NCBI GenBank assembly: GCA_943914465.1
Contig: CALUCD010000008.1
Location: 56,402 to 120,401 of the forward strand
Direction: 5' to 3'
DNA: 64,000 nt
Source of the DNA: an uncultured Corynebacterium sp.
Lineage (GTDB): Bacteria > Actinomycetota > Actinomycetes > Mycobacteriales > Mycobacteriaceae
The position numbers and the translations under genes were made by a program. The notes below the pieces were generated by a model. It worked only from the letters and a program-made list of their open reading frames with translations, was not told the origin of the DNA and did no database searches. Shown here piece by piece: positions 23,571-32,628 of this stretch (position 1 is its first letter; every line of letters begins with the position of its first letter).

Positions 23571-26495
23571 ATGGCGAAACTCTTGTCTCCTCAACCATCT
23601 CGAATCCCGCTCCCGCCGGATTCAACCCCCGAGTCTGACGCCGTGGCGCCTCACTACGCCAACGGCGCGGACGAGAAGCTCGTAGGCCAGCTCGGTGAAA
23701 TTGTCGGGCCGAGCAATGTGTTCGGACGGGTCTCAGATCTTGTCCGCTACGCGTCGGATGCGTCTCCGTATCGCGACATCCCGTCGGTCGTCGTGGCACC
23801 GCGTGACGCCCAGGACCTGTCAAAGCTGATGTTTTTTGCTCGCGAGCACGGCAGAACGCTCACCTTTCGCGCCTCAGGCACATCGCTGAACGGCCAGGCT
23901 ATGACCAATGACATTCTGGTCGACGTGAAAACCCACTTCGGCGGTATGGAGGTGCTTGACGGTGGCAAGCGTTTCCGCTGCCGGCCAGGTGTGGTGCTTG
24001 GTGATGCCCAGGCCGTACTTCGCCGCCACGGTTACATGCTCGGCCCAGACCCGGGGTCGACTGCATCGGCCGCTGTTGGAGGCGTTGTCGCCGACAACGC
24101 TGGTGGCATGCGCTGTACGTTGGAGCGGGATTCCTACCACACGCTGCACGAAGCGGTCTTCGTTCTCACCAATGGCGCGATCGTAGATACACGCGACGGC
24201 GACCAAGCTTTTCAAGCGCAATGTCCGCAGCTTCATCAGGCGATCGTTGCTCTACGCGACCGAATTCGCGCAGATGACGCGCTGGTGGGCCGACTCCGGA
24301 AGAAGTTCTCGATCCGGAACACAAACGGCCTGCGTATCGACGCATTCTTGGACGAAGACGAACCGGTGCGAATCCTCATGCGCCTGCTTGTTGGTTCCGA
24401 GGGCATTCTCGGTGTATTCACCGACCTCGAGCTGCGCACTGTCGAGTTGCCGAAGAAGAAAGCAGTCACCTGGGTGGTGCTCTCCGAGTTGCGAGACGCT
24501 GCCAACTATGTCGCCCGGCTCATGCAGACCGGTGCGGAGGCGTGTGAACTGCTTGTTTCTGACGTGATGAAGCAGGCTGTTGGCAATTTCGCGCAGGCCC
24601 CCGCGGAGTGGGCAGACATCGATCGCAACGTTGCCGCGCTGCTTCTCGAAGTTGGTGGGGCCGACGACGACGAAGTCGCTCAGGCAATCTCCCGCGTCGA
24701 AGACGTGTTGCAAGACGCTAGCTTAGTGTCAGAGCTGAGTTTTCAGACCGATCCCAAGGTGCAGGCGGGCATGTGGGAGCTTCGGTCCGGCCTGTTCGGC
24801 CTTCTGGGAGAGCAACGTCGCCAGGGCACGGCGCTGATCACCGAAGACGTATGTTTCCCACCGGAAGAGATTGGCCAAGCGGCTGCTGATCTGATGGACC
24901 TGCTGAAGCGATATGACTACCCAGATGCCGTGATGGGCCACGCTCCCTTCGGGAATTTGCACTTCTTTCTCACTCCAAATTTGAAGAACCGTGCTGAGAT
25001 TGAGCGCTACTCGGAGTTTCTCACCGATCTCACCGAGTTGGTCATCGATACGTACGACGGGTCAATGAAGGCTGAGCACGGCACCGGTGTGAACATGGCC
25101 CCGTTTGTCCGCCGCGAGTGGGGTGGGAAAATTTTTGACCTCTTCTGGGAGGTCAAACACACTCTAGATCCGGACGCCATCCTTGCGCCGGATGTAAAAC
25201 TCACCCGCAAAGATGACGTCCACCTCCAACGGTTCAAATCGTTTCCGCGGATTGAAGCGGAGATCAACAGCTGTGTGGAATGCGGGTTCTGCGAGCCGAT
25301 ATGCCCGTCACGCCACGTGACGGTAACCCCTCGGCAGCGGATCGTGTTGCGGCGAGAAATGGCGCGCCAGCCCGAAGGCTCTGAAGTCCTCGAGCAACTG
25401 CGCGACCAATACCAATATGATGCGATTGATATGTGCGCGGCCGACGGCACGTGTTCGATCCCGTGCCCAATCGGTATTGATACCGGAAAGGCGATGAAAC
25501 AGCTCCGAAGCGCGCAAACTACCGCGGTAGAGCGCAAGACTGCGTCACATATCGCGGGAAGCTACGGTGCACTCGAAGCATTGGGGCGTACTGCTGTCTC
25601 AGGTGTGAATCTTCTGGGGCCAACGCTGTCGAACGCCGTGACCCGAGCTGCCCGAACCCTGGTTTCGCCTGAACGGCTGCCGTCGGTGCCAGGCCCGATG
25701 CCGCACCGCGCGCGCGAGCTGCCGGCAACGCAGCGTGCGGGCGCCACAGCGATCTACTTCCCTGCTTGCGTCAACCGGATCTTTGGGAGCCCAGCCTCTG
25801 GTGCCGCGGGCGCGCTGGACACACCACATGCAATTGTGGAGCTCGGGCGTAGATGCGGCGCACCGGTATGGATCCCAGACGACGTCTCAGGGGCGTGCTG
25901 TGGCATGCCATTTTCATCGAAAGGGTTCAACGGCGCCTTTAAGCAGAAGGCCATTGATCTGCTCGAGCGTTTGTGGGAGTGGTCGAGCCAGGGGAGGCTA
26001 CCAGTGGTCATCGACGCGGCCTCATGTACCCACACGGTCGTTGACTCAATGCCTGAAATGCTCGGGGAAAGCGACCGCGAGAGGTTTGCGCGTTTACGCA
26101 TTCTTGACAGCGTGGAGTGGCTGCGTGATGACGTCGTCACGCATCTGCCTATCACCCACCCGCAGGGAAAGATCGCTGTCCACCCGCCATGCTCTGGAGC
26201 ACACCTTGGCAACACCGAAGCGCTGATCGAGCTTGCGAATGTCTGCGGCGAAGCAGAGGTGCCGGTCGGAACCGCGTGCTGCGGAACTGCGGGCGATAGG
26301 GTCATGCTCCACCCGGAGCTGGTCGAGTCTGCGACACGTGAGGAGCGTGAAAGTCTAGCGCGCGGTCACTACGATCGCTTCGTCTCCGCCAATCGCACCT
26401 GCGAGATGGGGCTCGAGATGATCGCGGGCAAACCGTTCGAGTCCATTGCGTGCCTGCTTGAACGGGCGTCGCGCCCGTCTCAAGTGCCGTTGTAG
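23571..26495 (+). CDS. FAD-binding and Fe-S-binding 2-hydroxyacid dehydrogenase
   Basis: A 974-residue multidomain flavoprotein. Residues of about 50-230 form the FAD-binding domain (DPGSTASAAVGGVVADNAGG). About 230-500 form the FAD-oxidase C-terminal domain with GHAPFGNLHFFLTPN. Two ferredoxin-type clusters follow (CVECGFCEPICP and CAADGTCSIPCP). Two CCG domains end the protein (SGACCGMPF, GTACCGTAGD). This architecture occurs in quinone-linked D-lactate dehydrogenases and in E. coli YdiJ, a D-2-hydroxyglutarate dehydrogenase. Which 2-hydroxyacid is used cannot be told from sequence. The upstream palindrome suggests a dedicated regulator. Confidence 0.85.
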   Translation: MAKLLSPQPSRIPLPPDSTPESDAVAPHYANGADEKLVGQLGEIVGPSNVFGRVSDLVRYASDASPYRDIPSVVVAPRDAQDLSKLMFFAREHGRTLTFRASGTSLNGQAMTNDILVDVKTHFGGMEVLDGGKRFRCRPGVVLGDAQAVLRRHGYMLGPDPGSTASAAVGGVVADNAGGMRCTLERDSYHTLHEAVFVLTNGAIVDTRDGDQAFQAQCPQLHQAIVALRDRIRADDALVGRLRKKFSIRNTNGLRIDAFLDEDEPVRILMRLLVGSEGILGVFTDLELRTVELPKKKAVTWVVLSELRDAANYVARLMQTGAEACELLVSDVMKQAVGNFAQAPAEWADIDRNVAALLLEVGGADDDEVAQAISRVEDVLQDASLVSELSFQTDPKVQAGMWELRSGLFGLLGEQRRQGTALITEDVCFPPEEIGQAAADLMDLLKRYDYPDAVMGHAPFGNLHFFLTPNLKNRAEIERYSEFLTDLTELVIDTYDGSMKAEHGTGVNMAPFVRREWGGKIFDLFWEVKHTLDPDAILAPDVKLTRKDDVHLQRFKSFPRIEAEINSCVECGFCEPICPSRHVTVTPRQRIVLRREMARQPEGSEVLEQLRDQYQYDAIDMCAADGTCSIPCPIGIDTGKAMKQLRSAQTTAVERKTASHIAGSYGALEALGRTAVSGVNLLGPTLSNAVTRAARTLVSPERLPSVPGPMPHRARELPATQRAGATAIYFPACVNRIFGSPASGAAGALDTPHAIVELGRRCGAPVWIPDDVSGACCGMPFSSKGFNGAFKQKAIDLLERLWEWSSQGRLPVVIDAASCTHTVVDSMPEMLGESDRERFARLRILDSVEWLRDDVVTHLPITHPQGKIAVHPPCSGAHLGNTEALIELANVCGEAEVPVGTACCGTAGDRVMLHPELVESATREERESLARGHYDRFVSANRTCEMGLEMIAGKPFESIACLLERASRPSQVPL

Positions 26496-26506
26496 AGCTC
26501 TGCTGC

Positions 26507-27841
26507 TTAGCGACGCCCCCGGCGACTGCGCTGCTGAAGCGTGATCTGCACTACGTTGATCATGCCCAGCTGTGCGAGCGCCTCGCGCAGCGCAAACTGC
26601 CAGGTCCACAGCCGCCGGTACACTGCGTCATAGCCGTCAGCGGCCGCGTCGCGCAGGTGAGACGCGAACGTCTCCCGCTGCAGTCGAAGCGATGCCTCCA
26701 AGTGGTCCGGCGCACTGGTACGTGCAGTGATGCGCAACCCGGTGTGCCGGTCAACCTCGCGGGCAATCTCATTGATCGGCGCATAGCTCAGGCCAGGCCA
26801 CACATACGCGCGCAGCGATGTGAGCGCTGCGCGCGCTGCAGACGAGAGGCCATCGGTGCTCACTACCGTTTGCAGGCCAACGCGGCCGCCTGGCGCGAGG
26901 AGGTTGTCCACCTCGCGCAAAAACGTGACCTTATTCGTATCTGGCAGTGTTTCGAGATGCTCCATAGAGATAATCGCATCGTAGGAGCCCCGGATGCCAA
27001 ATCCGGTGTCGCGCTCCCCTGAGCCCGGGCTGATCAAACGAACGGCGTCGTCGATACCTGCCAGGATCAGCCGCTCGCGTACGTCGTTTTCGGTGGACGA
27101 GTCACCGCACACACAGTCCACCGTCGCGCCTCGCTGCACCGCTGCGGACGGCAATGCCGCCCCTGCGGCCGGGTAAACCAGCACGTGCGATCCCGGGCGA
27201 ACACCCGCCGCGTCAAGGACCATGTCGACGCTGTGTGCCTGGGCGCCAGCGAGATCCCCACGCGATGCGTTGAGCGGGGCACCAATGTCGGTGTGGTCCA
27301 CGTAGTACTGGGCCGGCTCATCGCCTCGGCCGGCGCCTCGAACCCCTGATTTCATTGCGGTGCGCTGACGTGTCGGGACTCCGGTTGAGAAATGGCCGTG
27401 GAACGGGCTCGTTCCATCGCCCGCAAAATGGGCAACCAACGTGGCCGGCAGCGCCCCAATGTCACTGTTCGACGGTTCAGGCGCGAGCCTGGCAGTCTTT
27501 GGCCGGTACCCCACGTCAACAAGCGCTCGCAATACACGTGTCAGTGCAGACGGCGACGCGGCGTACCACTCGCCAGCAAGGTATGACTCGGCAAATCCTA
27601 TCCACCCGCTCGAAGCGATACGACTAAACAGCGCCTCATGCTCGATCGTAAGGTCGGGATCATCGGTCTCGGAGCCCAGCAACAATCCCGCACGCTCGGT
27701 AGCACGTGCGAAGCGTGCCTCGGCCCGCCGCGCACGAAATGAGGATGGGCCGACCGGCGGCAGAGTGCCGACACCGGGCCACGCGTCGGTATCGATTGCG
27801 CTGAGGTGCGGCGGGTGTTGCGTTGAATCCACCCGGTTCAT
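26507..27841 (-). CDS. Cyclopropane-fatty-acid-synthase-like protein, degenerate SAM site
   Basis: A 444-residue relative of the CFA synthase/mycolate methyltransferase family. The N-terminal domain with IGFAESYLAGEWYA is typical. The SAM motif I, normally VLDIGCGWG, reads VLVYPAAGAAL, so the aspartate and most glycines are lost. The motif that usually reads SxEMxEHV is ISMEHLETLP. The GGRVGLQTV and the C-terminal WTWQFALREALAQLGMINVVQI segments remain family-like. It may be a catalytically inactive or altered member. It converges with the FAD dehydrogenase (11-base gap) and diverges from ndh. Confidence 0.7.
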   Translation of the reverse strand: MNRVDSTQHPPHLSAIDTDAWPGVGTLPPVGPSSFRARRAEARFARATERAGLLLGSETDDPDLTIEHEALFSRIASSGWIGFAESYLAGEWYAASPSALTRVLRALVDVGYRPKTARLAPEPSNSDIGALPATLVAHFAGDGTSPFHGHFSTGVPTRQRTAMKSGVRGAGRGDEPAQYYVDHTDIGAPLNASRGDLAGAQAHSVDMVLDAAGVRPGSHVLVYPAAGAALPSAAVQRGATVDCVCGDSSTENDVRERLILAGIDDAVRLISPGSGERDTGFGIRGSYDAIISMEHLETLPDTNKVTFLREVDNLLAPGGRVGLQTVVSTDGLSSAARAALTSLRAYVWPGLSYAPINEIAREVDRHTGLRITARTSAPDHLEASLRLQRETFASHLRDAAADGYDAVYRRLWTWQFALREALAQLGMINVVQITLQQRSRRGRR

Positions 27842-27962
27842 GCTAATTGGCCTTGTAGACGAGCTGGGATTGCCACAGCGATCCTTACTATGCCGTTCGC
27901 GCCACGGGGCGTACTATATGCGGGAGAATTTTCATCAGCTGTTCGCAAGGAGACCCGATACC

Positions 27963-29324
27963 ATGGCTGACACGCCATACCGTCCGGCTGGAAACCGCCA
28001 CCACGTCGTCATCGTCGGCGCAGGTTTTGGTGGACTCTACACGGCCCGCGGTTTAGCCCGCGCGGACGTGGACGTGACGTTAATCAATCGCACCAATCAC
28101 CATCTGTTCGCTCCCCTGCTCTACCAAGTCGCCACCGGTCTACTTTCGTCGGGCGAAATCGCGGTCTCGGTCCGTCAGCTCACACGCAGTCAAGATAACC
28201 TGCTTGTCACCCGCGGAGACGTGCAGGACATCGACACTGCAGCGCAGGTAGTTAAGGTTGCAGATGCCGGAGAGGCCTACGAGGTTGAGTACGATTCGCT
28301 GGTTATCGCCGCTGGCGCAGGCCAGTCGTACTTCGGCAATGATCACTTTGCTGAATTCGCACCAGGTCTGAAGACATTGGACGATGCGTTCGAGATTCGG
28401 GCACGGATCATGGACGCATTCGAGCGTGCACAGCGCACCGAGTCCCTTGAGGAGCGGCAAAAGCTCCTCACATTTGTCATCGTCGGCGCGGGTCCCACTG
28501 GTGTCGAGCTCGCGGGGCAGATCGCTGAACTCGCACACCGTTCCTTCGATAAGGGGCAGTACACGTTCAGCCCGGATGCCACCAAAATCGTATTGATCGA
28601 CGGCCTTCCGCAGGTTCTTCCTCCCTTCGGCAAGCGCCTGGGCAAAAAGGCTCAGCGCCAGCTCGAACGCGAAGGGGTGACTGTCGTACTCAATTCGCTG
28701 GTGACAAACGTCGACGCAGATTCGGTGACGTATAAGAACACCAACACGGATGAAGAAGCCACCATCATGGCGAGGACAAAAATCTGGTCCGCAGGTGTCG
28801 AAGCCTCCCCACTCGGACGTATCGTGGCTGAGCAAGCAGGTGTAGAGGTCGAGCGAAATGGCAAGGTACCAGTCAACCCAGATTGCACTGTGGGCGACAA
28901 GCGCAACGTTTTTGTCATCGGGGACATGATGAGTCTTGACAAGATCCCCGGCGTCGCGCAGGCAGCGATGCAATCCGGCGAGTACGTCGCAGGCGTGATC
29001 GAAGACCAGGTTGAGCACGGCGTTGCGCCCGATGACCGTCCTGCATTCTCCTACTTCGACAAGGGGTCGATGGCCATCATCTCGCGCTTCAACGCCGTGG
29101 TGAAGCTGGGCAAGGTGGAATTCACTGGTTTCATCGGTTGGTTGATGTGGCTGGTCGTCCACATCCAATTCCTCAAAGGGATGCGCAACCGCGTGGTAAC
29201 CAACTTCACGTGGCTGCTCAACGCTATTAATCCTCGCCGTTACAACCTAGTCACCACCCAGGGTCAGCTCCTTCAGCGGCTCGCGCAGGCACGGGTGGAT
29301 GCGGGTGAAGGGGTGTCTCACTAG
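27963..29324 (+). CDS. ndh: Type II NADH dehydrogenase
   Basis: A 453-residue membrane-associated flavoprotein that passes electrons from NADH to menaquinone without pumping protons. Two dinucleotide folds are seen, VVIVGAGFGGLYTA for FAD and FVIVGAGPTGVELA for NADH. The FVIGDMM segment and AQAAMQSGEYVA correspond to the FAD and quinone sites. A hydrophobic segment near the C-terminus (WLMWLVVHIQFLKG) anchors it. AAGGAG precedes the ATG at 27963 by ten bases. An open frame reaches 27441 but is antisense to the neighbouring gene. A possible -10, TACTAT, is at 27912-27917. Confidence 0.94.
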   Translation: MADTPYRPAGNRHHVVIVGAGFGGLYTARGLARADVDVTLINRTNHHLFAPLLYQVATGLLSSGEIAVSVRQLTRSQDNLLVTRGDVQDIDTAAQVVKVADAGEAYEVEYDSLVIAAGAGQSYFGNDHFAEFAPGLKTLDDAFEIRARIMDAFERAQRTESLEERQKLLTFVIVGAGPTGVELAGQIAELAHRSFDKGQYTFSPDATKIVLIDGLPQVLPPFGKRLGKKAQRQLEREGVTVVLNSLVTNVDADSVTYKNTNTDEEATIMARTKIWSAGVEASPLGRIVAEQAGVEVERNGKVPVNPDCTVGDKRNVFVIGDMMSLDKIPGVAQAAMQSGEYVAGVIEDQVEHGVAPDDRPAFSYFDKGSMAIISRFNAVVKLGKVEFTGFIGWLMWLVVHIQFLKGMRNRVVTNFTWLLNAINPRRYNLVTTQGQLLQRLAQARVDAGEGVSH

Positions 29325-29422
29325 CCGCTTCGCTTCCAACGGTGCGAGCGCGTAGGATCTCTGGCGTCGTTGTGGGCCGTTTTGTGCAGGCCTCCGTGTT
29401 GAACTGAAAGGGGGCCGAAACA

Positions 29423-30496
29423 ATGCCACCGCGTATCCCTCTTCCCCGCCAGCTTTCCAAAAAGCCGGAGCCCCCTCAGCGCAAGCCGTTGCCTGTGCCG
29501 CTCGAGCGCTCGGTGGATTTCTGCCGCGTCTTCGTGGATGGAAAACGGCTCCCGGGCAACGCGCGCGTCGGTGAGGCTATCGAAGCCACAAACACCCACG
29601 ACAATGCGTTTGTGTGGCTTTCGTTGAAAGCTCCAAGCATCGACCAGATGGAGCGAATCGCGTCTCTCTTTGACATCGATGACCTCATCGTGGACGACGT
29701 CGTTGACGCACACCAGCGACCGAAGATAGAACGCTACGATGAGCAGCTGTTCATGGTGGTTCGCTCGGTGCATTACCGCGATGACGAGGAGGTTGCGGAC
29801 GCGCGTGAGATCATTTCTACTGGCGAGGTCCAGGTGATCACCGGGCCGAACTACGCAATCACGATCCGCCACAACGCTCCCCTGCCTGATCTGACCGGCA
29901 AATTGGAGGACGAGGAAGAGCTCGCGGTGCTTGGCCCAAGCGCAGTGGCCTGGGTTGTGGCAGATCACCTCGTCGACAACTACCTGCGGGTGACCGAGTA
30001 CCTCAGCCAGGATGTTGATGAGCTTGAAAATGAGGTGTTTACTCCACGCCGTCAGATCAACATCGACAAGATCTACAATTACAAGCGCGAGATCCTGGAG
30101 ATGCGCCACGCGATTGATCCGTTGGCACCCGCGTTACGCACCGGTTTGACGAACAATAAAGATTTGGTCCGCAAGGCGCTGCGATCATACTTCCGTGACG
30201 TGCAGGACAATGCCACCATCGTCAGCGACCACCTGTCCGGGTTCGACGAGCGGCTGACCTCGCTTATTGATGCGTCGGTGGCGAAGGTGACCATGCAGCA
30301 AAATGCAGATATGCGCACCATCTCGGCGGTTGTTGGTATGGCGGCGGTGCCGACCATGATCGCCGGTATCTACGGCATGAACTTTGCCAACATGCCGGAG
30401 CTGGAGTGGCGTTACGGCTACCCCGCCAGTCTTCTTGTGATGTTCGGCGTCATGCTTCTCATGTTCTGGTGGTTTCGGCATAACCACTGGCTGTGA
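29423..30496 (+). CDS. corA: CorA-family magnesium/cobalt transporter
   Basis: A 357-residue protein with a large N-terminal cytosolic domain and two C-terminal transmembrane helices separated by the YGMNF signature (GMN) and a short MPEL loop. It forms a pentameric magnesium channel in the membrane. GAAAGGGGG lies before the ATG, a strong ribosome binding site. The first 30 residues are Pro- and Lys-rich. It has the same direction as ndh with a 98-base gap. It ends 20 bases before the convergent thioesterase gene. Confidence 0.92.
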   Translation: MPPRIPLPRQLSKKPEPPQRKPLPVPLERSVDFCRVFVDGKRLPGNARVGEAIEATNTHDNAFVWLSLKAPSIDQMERIASLFDIDDLIVDDVVDAHQRPKIERYDEQLFMVVRSVHYRDDEEVADAREIISTGEVQVITGPNYAITIRHNAPLPDLTGKLEDEEELAVLGPSAVAWVVADHLVDNYLRVTEYLSQDVDELENEVFTPRRQINIDKIYNYKREILEMRHAIDPLAPALRTGLTNNKDLVRKALRSYFRDVQDNATIVSDHLSGFDERLTSLIDASVAKVTMQQNADMRTISAVVGMAAVPTMIAGIYGMNFANMPELEWRYGYPASLLVMFGVMLLMFWWFRHNHWL

Positions 30497-30516
30497 ACGA
30501 ACTCGCTCGCGGGCGT

Positions 30517-30963
30517 TTAGCCAGCAAGCAACATTAGTTTCAGGTTTGTCACCGCTACCAGTTGCCCATCGTTGTGCATCTCAATTCGCCACAAGTGTGT
30601 ACGCGCGCCGCGGTGAACGGGCGTCGCTATCGCTTCAATTCGCCCGCCACTGACGCTTTTGAGTAGATCAGTGGTGTTGCTCATCCCCACAGCAGGCTGG
30701 CCAGACGTTGCGATTGCGCCTGCAGAGCCCAGCGTCTCCCCGATGCTGGCATACACCCCGCCGTTGACAACACCCCCGGCTTGCAGGTGCTCCGGGCGCA
30801 CGTCGAGGAAGCACTCAAGGCGCTCCCCGGAGCAGTAGGTGATCTCCATGCCGATATGCTGCGCGAAACCCGTGTTGGCAGCATTCAGCGCGGCGAGTTG
30901 TTCCGCGTTCAACGGCTTGCTCACCGGACCGTGTATGCGATATTGCGTCACGAGATCCCACAC
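30517..30963 (-). CDS. PaaI-family hotdog thioesterase
   Basis: A 148-residue single hotdog-fold protein. GGVVNGGVYASIGETLGS is the typical HGG-like active-site helix region with the acidic catalytic residue. It probably hydrolyses acyl-CoA esters in the cytosol, but the substrate is unknown. The first possible start is GTG at 30963. A second GTG at 30951 has TAGTGT eight bases upstream and would be leaderless. A similar thioesterase gene lies near gnd in M. tuberculosis, consistent with the next gene here. Confidence 0.82.
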   Translation of the reverse strand: MWDLVTQYRIHGPVSKPLNAEQLAALNAANTGFAQHIGMEITYCSGERLECFLDVRPEHLQAGGVVNGGVYASIGETLGSAGAIATSGQPAVGMSNTTDLLKSVSGGRIEAIATPVHRGARTHLWRIEMHNDGQLVAVTNLKLMLLAG

Positions 30964-31047
30964 TACGCAGGATGAAGACGACCAACCAGAGCGTTTGATG
31001 CTGTGATGAACTGCGCTAAGACGCGCTCGTCTCTGAACCTGCCCGCG

Positions 31048-31053
31048 TAGAAT
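31048..31053 (+). promoter_or_regulatory. Candidate -10 of a leaderless promoter, gnd
   Basis: TAGAAT is followed by six bases and the ATG at 31060. It supports the long N-terminus of Gnd. Confidence 0.5.
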
Positions 31054-31059
31054 GCGGCT

Positions 31060-32583
31060 ATGACCTCATCTAACGTCACACCTGAGCCTGCTACTGGAGC
31101 CTTCAGCGCCGACAACAGTGACAGCCCCGGCAACGCGCGTCTTGCACAGATCGGCGTTGTTGGCATGGCCGTCATGGGTTCGAACCTCGCCCGCAACTTC
31201 GCTTCCAAAGGCCACACAGTAGCGATCTATAACCGCTCGCCGGAGAAAACCCACGCCGTCATCGCCGAACACGGCAGCGAAGGCACGTTCATTGCGTGCG
31301 AGACAATCGCTGATTTTGTCGCTTCGTTGGAGCGCCCCCGCAAGGCGATCATCATGGTCCAAGCGGGTGTGGCAACAGATGCGGTGATTTACCAACTCGT
31401 AGACGCGATGGAAGACGGCGACATCATTATCGACGGGGGGAATGCACTTTTCACCGACACGATCCGTCGCGAGAAGGAAGTCGCCCGGCGCGGTAGGCAT
31501 TTCGTCGGTGCCGGCATCTCGGGCGGTGAAGAAGGAGCGCTCAACGGCCCGTCGATTATGCCGGGCGGTCCTGCAGCGTCCTGGGAGACGCTCGGGCCTT
31601 TACTCGAAGACATCGCGGCATCTGTTGATGGCTCCCCGTGCGTCACCCATATTGGCCCCGACGGAGCGGGCCATTTTGTGAAGATGGTGCACAACGGCAT
31701 TGAGTACGCAGACATGCAAGTCATCGGCGAGGCCTACCACCTCCTTCGGTACGGTGCCGGCATTGAGCCGGCAGAGCTCGCTGAGATCTTCAGCGTCTGG
31801 AACGCTGGCGATCTTGACTCTTACCTGATTGAGATCACTGCCGAAGTGCTGCGGCAGGTGGACAAACGTACCGGCACCCCGTTTATTGACGTTATCGTCG
31901 ACGCTGCGGGACAGAAGGGCACCGGGCGCTGGACCGTCAAGGAGGCACTGGATCTCGGGGTCCCTGTTACCGCGATTGGCGAGGCGGTGTTTGCACGTGC
32001 GCTGTCTTCCGCACTGGCGCAGCGGGAGGCGGCGCAATCGGCTGAACTTCCTACCGGCGACGTGAAAACACTGGCCGATCTCGACATCACACGAGAGGAC
32101 TTCATCGAAGACGTCCGGCGTGCGCTGTACGCCTCCAAGCTCGTTGCGTATGCGCAGGGTTTCGATGAGATCAACGCGGGTTCGCAGGAGTATGGGTGGG
32201 ATATCAAGCCCGGTGAGCTTGCCCGTATTTGGCGGGGAGGATGCATTATTCGGGCGAAGTTCCTGAACCGGATCACTGAGGCATACGAACGCGACCCGCA
32301 ACTGCCTTCGCTGCTGCTCGATCCCTACTTCAAAGGTGAGTTAGAGTCCGGCCTGATCGACGCATGGCGCAGAGTAGTGATTGCGGCTACTCGCCTCGGC
32401 CTGCCAGTGCCGGTCTTTGCCTCTTCGTTGTCGTACTACGACTCGCTTCGGGCAAAGCGGCTTCCCGCGGCGCTTATCCAGGGGCAGCGGGACTTCTTCG
32501 GTGCGCACACCTATCGCCGCGTGGACCTTGAGGGAACGTTCCACACTGCCTGGTCCGGCGACAGGGAGGAACTCAGCTACTAG
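31060..32583 (+). CDS. gnd: 6-phosphogluconate dehydrogenase, decarboxylating
   Basis: A 507-residue enzyme of the pentose phosphate pathway. It oxidises 6-phosphogluconate to ribulose 5-phosphate and CO2 and makes NADPH. The cofactor motif is IGVVGMAVMGSNLARN, the active-site Lys and Asn are in HFVKMVHNGIEY, and the C-terminal substrate site is FGAHTYRRVDLEGTFH. The first 25 residues extend beyond the usual start. The leaderless-type -10 supports this start. The length and tail match dimeric bacterial Gnd. Confidence 0.95.
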   Translation: MTSSNVTPEPATGAFSADNSDSPGNARLAQIGVVGMAVMGSNLARNFASKGHTVAIYNRSPEKTHAVIAEHGSEGTFIACETIADFVASLERPRKAIIMVQAGVATDAVIYQLVDAMEDGDIIIDGGNALFTDTIRREKEVARRGRHFVGAGISGGEEGALNGPSIMPGGPAASWETLGPLLEDIAASVDGSPCVTHIGPDGAGHFVKMVHNGIEYADMQVIGEAYHLLRYGAGIEPAELAEIFSVWNAGDLDSYLIEITAEVLRQVDKRTGTPFIDVIVDAAGQKGTGRWTVKEALDLGVPVTAIGEAVFARALSSALAQREAAQSAELPTGDVKTLADLDITREDFIEDVRRALYASKLVAYAQGFDEINAGSQEYGWDIKPGELARIWRGGCIIRAKFLNRITEAYERDPQLPSLLLDPYFKGELESGLIDAWRRVVIAATRLGLPVPVFASSLSYYDSLRAKRLPAALIQGQRDFFGAHTYRRVDLEGTFHTAWSGDREELSY

Positions 32584-32615
32584 GTTCGAGCCCCCGCATG
32601 CGCCGGCGGAAACGG

Positions 32616-32621
32616 TAAGAT
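32616..32621 (+). promoter_or_regulatory. Candidate -10 of a leaderless promoter, DEAD-box helicase
   Basis: TAAGAT is followed by seven bases and the ATG at 32629, within the 45-base gap after gnd. Confidence 0.45.
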
Positions 32622-32628
32622 CGCCGCA

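Noticed and set aside
27441..27962. N-terminal extension of ndh
   Set aside because: The extra 174 codons are antisense to the CFA-like gene and do not resemble a protein domain; AAGGAG and the FAD motif place the start at 27963.
28140..29168. Minus-strand open frame of 342 codons
   Set aside because: Antisense to ndh, with unusual His/Asp/Val composition and no start signals.
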